Below, one piece after another: positions 62,051 to 64,000 of a DNA stretch of 64,000 nucleotides. Each line of letters starts with the position of its first letter. The first letter of the stretch is position 1. Source of the stretch: a virus. The notes beneath the pieces are model-generated. The model ran no database searches. It was not told where the DNA came from and saw nothing but the letters and a program-made list of their open reading frames with translations. The stretch spans positions 1 to 64,000 of the IMG/VR virus record IMGVR_UViG_3300021185_002646; one strand, 5' to 3'. Position numbers and translations under genes: made by a program.

Positions 62051-63385
62051 ATGAGATTAGACAGTTTTACACATAAAGAAGTACCAGCAGATACAATTTT
62101 AAAAGAAATAGGCGTACCTAAAGACGAGCGAGAAGTTATATTAGAATTCTTGCCACTAATACCTGTTGCTTTATGGGCCGGTGGTGCGGCATGGACTGCC
62201 TATGATACATATCAAGCTAAAAAACAATTAGATGCAGGTAAAATAACACAAGCTCAATTTGCCGCTAGAGTAGGTACAGATGTAGCAATTGGTGTTGCAG
62301 GCGGTGTACTAGGTAAAATAGCTGGTAAAGGCTTTAAAGTAGGTAAAGAAATCTACAAAAGTAAAAAAGCAGCCAGGGCAGCTCAAAAGAAAACTGCTGA
62401 TATTCCAACTCCCAAAGATGCAGCAATCCCCCCAACAGGTATCAATGTAGTAGCAAATGCAGCCACAGATACTGCAACAGCTTCATCTAAAAAAGTTGTA
62501 CAAACTGCAAATCCAGGTGATACTATAAAAACTGCCAAAGGCGAATTCCTTGCAGGTGTAGATGGTAAAGCAACTACAACTAGAGTAAGTGCTCCTAACG
62601 CCTCAGCAGTCAAAGATCAAATATTAAAAATTGCTAATCCAGATTCATCTACTGCGGTAGCAGTAGTAAAACAAACAGATGATGCAGCCGAGATTGCGGC
62701 TAAAAGATCAGCTGCAACTACAGGTGGTGATGATTATGCACGTAACTATGTTAGAAATACTGCATTAGATAGAATGAAAGATTTACCAGCTGCAGGCCAA
62801 AAATCATTTATTAAATCTCTTGAAAAAGCACATCCTGGCATTGCAAAAGAATTAGGTGTTGATAATTTATTAGCACCAGCGGCTTCAGTGGCAACTAAGA
62901 CTGCTACTAAAACTACTACACAAGGAATAACTAGAGCACAACGTAACGCTATATCAAACATGGATAACGTACCAACTTCAAGTGCAACAAGAAACTCTGC
63001 ATCAGGAACAGGAGCTTCAGTGGTAGCGAAAACAGGTGATGATGTAGCATCAGCAGGTGCAAAGAAAGTTGATAATGTTACTCCAACTGGTACAGCACTA
63101 GCAAAAACAGGTGATGATGTAGCATCAGCAGGTGCAAAGAAAGTTGATAATGCTACTCCAACTGGTACAGCACTAGCAAAAACAGGTGATGATGTAGCAG
63201 CCGCGGCAGCAAAGAAAGCCGACGATGTTAAAGTTAAAGGTAAGGGCAAAGGCGACAAACCTGATAAACCTAATGCTAAACAAAAAGCTAAAGCAAGAAT
63301 GCGTGGATACTTTAGTAACTTAAACAAAGGCAACTATTGGGACACAGATTTAACAGGTGTTGCACAAAAATATGGATCTTTCTAA
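62051..63385 (+). CDS. Ala/Lys-rich virion-type protein with tandem repeats
   Basis: 444 residues. The N-terminus (residues 30-60) has a hydrophobic segment (FLPLIPVALWAGGAAW). The middle is low-complexity Ala/Thr/Lys. Near the C-terminus a 25-residue unit beginning AKTGDDVASAGAKKVDN repeats almost perfectly (two full copies and a partial third), followed by a basic GKGKGDKPDK stretch and a compact end (ARMRGYFSNLNKGNYW). Late promoter upstream; it may be packaged with DNA or ejected. No family recognised. Confidence 0.65.
   Translation: MRLDSFTHKEVPADTILKEIGVPKDEREVILEFLPLIPVALWAGGAAWTAYDTYQAKKQLDAGKITQAQFAARVGTDVAIGVAGGVLGKIAGKGFKVGKEIYKSKKAARAAQKKTADIPTPKDAAIPPTGINVVANAATDTATASSKKVVQTANPGDTIKTAKGEFLAGVDGKATTTRVSAPNASAVKDQILKIANPDSSTAVAVVKQTDDAAEIAAKRSAATTGGDDYARNYVRNTALDRMKDLPAAGQKSFIKSLEKAHPGIAKELGVDNLLAPAASVATKTATKTTTQGITRAQRNAISNMDNVPTSSATRNSASGTGASVVAKTGDDVASAGAKKVDNVTPTGTALAKTGDDVASAGAKKVDNATPTGTALAKTGDDVAAAAAKKADDVKVKGKGKGDKPDKPNAKQKAKARMRGYFSNLNKGNYWDTDLTGVAQKYGSF
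63026..63230 (+). repeat. 75-bp tandem repeat within coding sequence
   Basis: Copy 1 at 63026-63100, copy 2 at 63101-63175, partial copy 3 from 63176. Copies 1 and 2 differ at only a few positions. The period is exactly 25 codons, so the reading frame is kept and copy number can change without disrupting the gene. Confidence 0.9.
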
Positions 63386-64000
63386 ATGCTTATTAATGAA
63401 GTACTTATATATGAAGAACGATTAAATGCAAAGCCTATCATTAGTCCTGCTATAACAACTCTCGACAAAGTATTCAAAGACAACAATCACGAAATGCGTA
63501 TAGTAGGTGGTGCAGTAAGAGATATTGCATTAGGTAAATCACCCAAAGACATTGACTTTGCCACAGACGCTACTCCAGACGAAATGATGGCTATACTTGA
63601 TAAAGCAGGTATTAGACACAAACCTACAGGATTAGAACACGGTACTATTACTGCAATCCTAAACAACGAACCATTTGAAATCACAACACTAAGAGCAGAT
63701 ACAGAAACTGATGGCAGACATGCCAAAGTAGAGTTTGTTAAAAGTTGGGAAGAAGATGCTAAACGCAGAGACTTAACATACAATGCTATGAGCATGGACA
63801 TTGAAGGTAATGTTTATGACTACTTTGGCGGTATGGATGACTTACAAGATAAAGTAAGTAAGTTTGTTGGCGATGCAGAAGAAAGAATTACAGAAGATTA
63901 TTTACGCATATTGCGTTACTTCCGTTTCCAAGGTAGACTATCAAAACCTACCTGGGATGGTGATACACTAGAAGCAATTACAAAACACGCCAAAGGACTA
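63386..64000 (+). CDS. cca: CCA tRNA nucleotidyltransferase, 3'-truncated by window
   Basis: 205 codons to the end of the window. MRIVGGAVRDIALGKSPKDIDFATDA (split: RIVGGAVRDIALG, KDIDFATDA) is the class II nucleotidyltransferase signature with its DxD. Then come GLEHGTITAIL, FEITTLRADTETDGRHA and WEEDAKRRDLTYNAMS (RRD..NA template region), and the ERITEDYLRILRYFRF motif. It adds or repairs the 3' CCA of tRNA. All ten phage tRNAs already encode CCA, so repair of damaged ends or of host tRNA is the likely job; it could also service the tmRNA acceptor end. Confidence 0.93.
   Translation, partial: MLINEVLIYEERLNAKPIISPAITTLDKVFKDNNHEMRIVGGAVRDIALGKSPKDIDFATDATPDEMMAILDKAGIRHKPTGLEHGTITAILNNEPFEITTLRADTETDGRHAKVEFVKSWEEDAKRRDLTYNAMSMDIEGNVYDYFGGMDDLQDKVSKFVGDAEERITEDYLRILRYFRFQGRLSKPTWDGDTLEAITKHAKGL

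Noticed and set aside
62746-63333. Reverse-strand frame opposite the repeat-rich late gene
   Set aside because: It is a mirror of the Ala/Lys repeats and shows no independent support.
1-64000. CRISPR array
   Set aside because: No series of direct repeats with spacers of even length was seen; the only tandem repeats are in coding sequences (fibre genes and 63026-63230).
1-64000. SspB adaptor for the tmRNA tag
   Set aside because: I looked for a protein with SspB-like motifs and saw none; the unknown gene before clpX (32420) is only a positional candidate.
1-64000. Insertion sequences or integrase/attachment sites
   Set aside because: No transposase, integrase or terminal repeats were found; a lytic T4-like phage is the simplest reading.

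Overview
This window is a stretch of a tailed, T4-like bacteriophage genome. It is AT-rich and densely packed, and almost every gene lies on the + strand (only a lipase, a small MscS-like protein and PhoH are on the - strand). Start and stop codons often overlap. Two promoter classes support a T4-like programme: host sigma70-type promoters (TTGACA, 17 bp, TATAAT/TATACT), and repeated T4-late-type elements (TATAAATA, CATAAATA, GATAAATA) ahead of virion and lysis genes. Gene content (NrdA/NrdB, PhoH, SpeD, Hsp20, UV endonuclease, GATAAATA fibre genes) resembles marine T4-like myoviruses. An alphaproteobacterial host is suggested by a circularly permuted two-piece tmRNA with an alphaproteobacteria-like tag and by a DUF1127 protein; a SAR11-like host would fit the base composition but is only an inference.

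Layout. 1-9.6 kb: a truncated ligase-like gene, a run of phage-specific probable virion or assembly genes, SpeD, an SGNH hydrolase, a PD-(D/E)XK exonuclease and a fibre-type protein. 9.6-13.4 kb: class Ia ribonucleotide reductase with glutaredoxin. 13.4-17.2 kb: PAAR tip protein, large fibre-like protein, subtilisin-like protease. 17.3-21 kb: tRNA-Thr, -Ala, -Asp and -Glu, two tandem paralogues of unknown function, a secreted nuclease. 21-29 kb: ferredoxin-NADP reductase, two putative 2OG-Fe(II) oxygenases, small early genes behind repeated terminator-promoter cassettes, ATP-dependent DNA ligase, a MESH1-like (p)ppGpp hydrolase. 29-38.8 kb: ClpP, a kinase, a nuclease, a membrane coiled-coil protein, ClpX, IF3, bS21, Hsp20, ClpS, an amidotransferase, SufE, a cytidylyltransferase and GMP reductase. 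38.8-39.05 kb: a hairpin-rich intergenic region, probably a structured RNA. 39-46 kb: DUF1127, a degenerate DNA ligase, lipase, MscS-like protein, peroxiredoxin, IscU, the permuted tmRNA, an outer-membrane barrel and six more tRNAs. 46-54 kb: holin candidate, GH19 endolysin, radical SAM protein, HAD phosphatase, PhoH, IF1, spanin pair, DnaJ. 54-64 kb: ClpA, fibre proteins, UV damage endonuclease, a repeat-rich protein and a truncated CCA-adding enzyme.

How the genes could work together. The striking feature is a near-complete set for controlling protein synthesis and turnover: IF1, IF3, bS21, ten tRNAs, a CCA-adding enzyme, tmRNA, ClpX, ClpA, ClpP, ClpS, DnaJ, Hsp20 and a (p)ppGpp hydrolase. 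All read as intact apart from the CCA-adding enzyme, which is cut by the window edge. A second theme is Fe-S and redox supply: SufE, IscU, ferredoxin-NADP reductase, glutaredoxin and peroxiredoxin alongside a radical SAM enzyme. Identities of conserved families come from motif reading. Joint function is inference.
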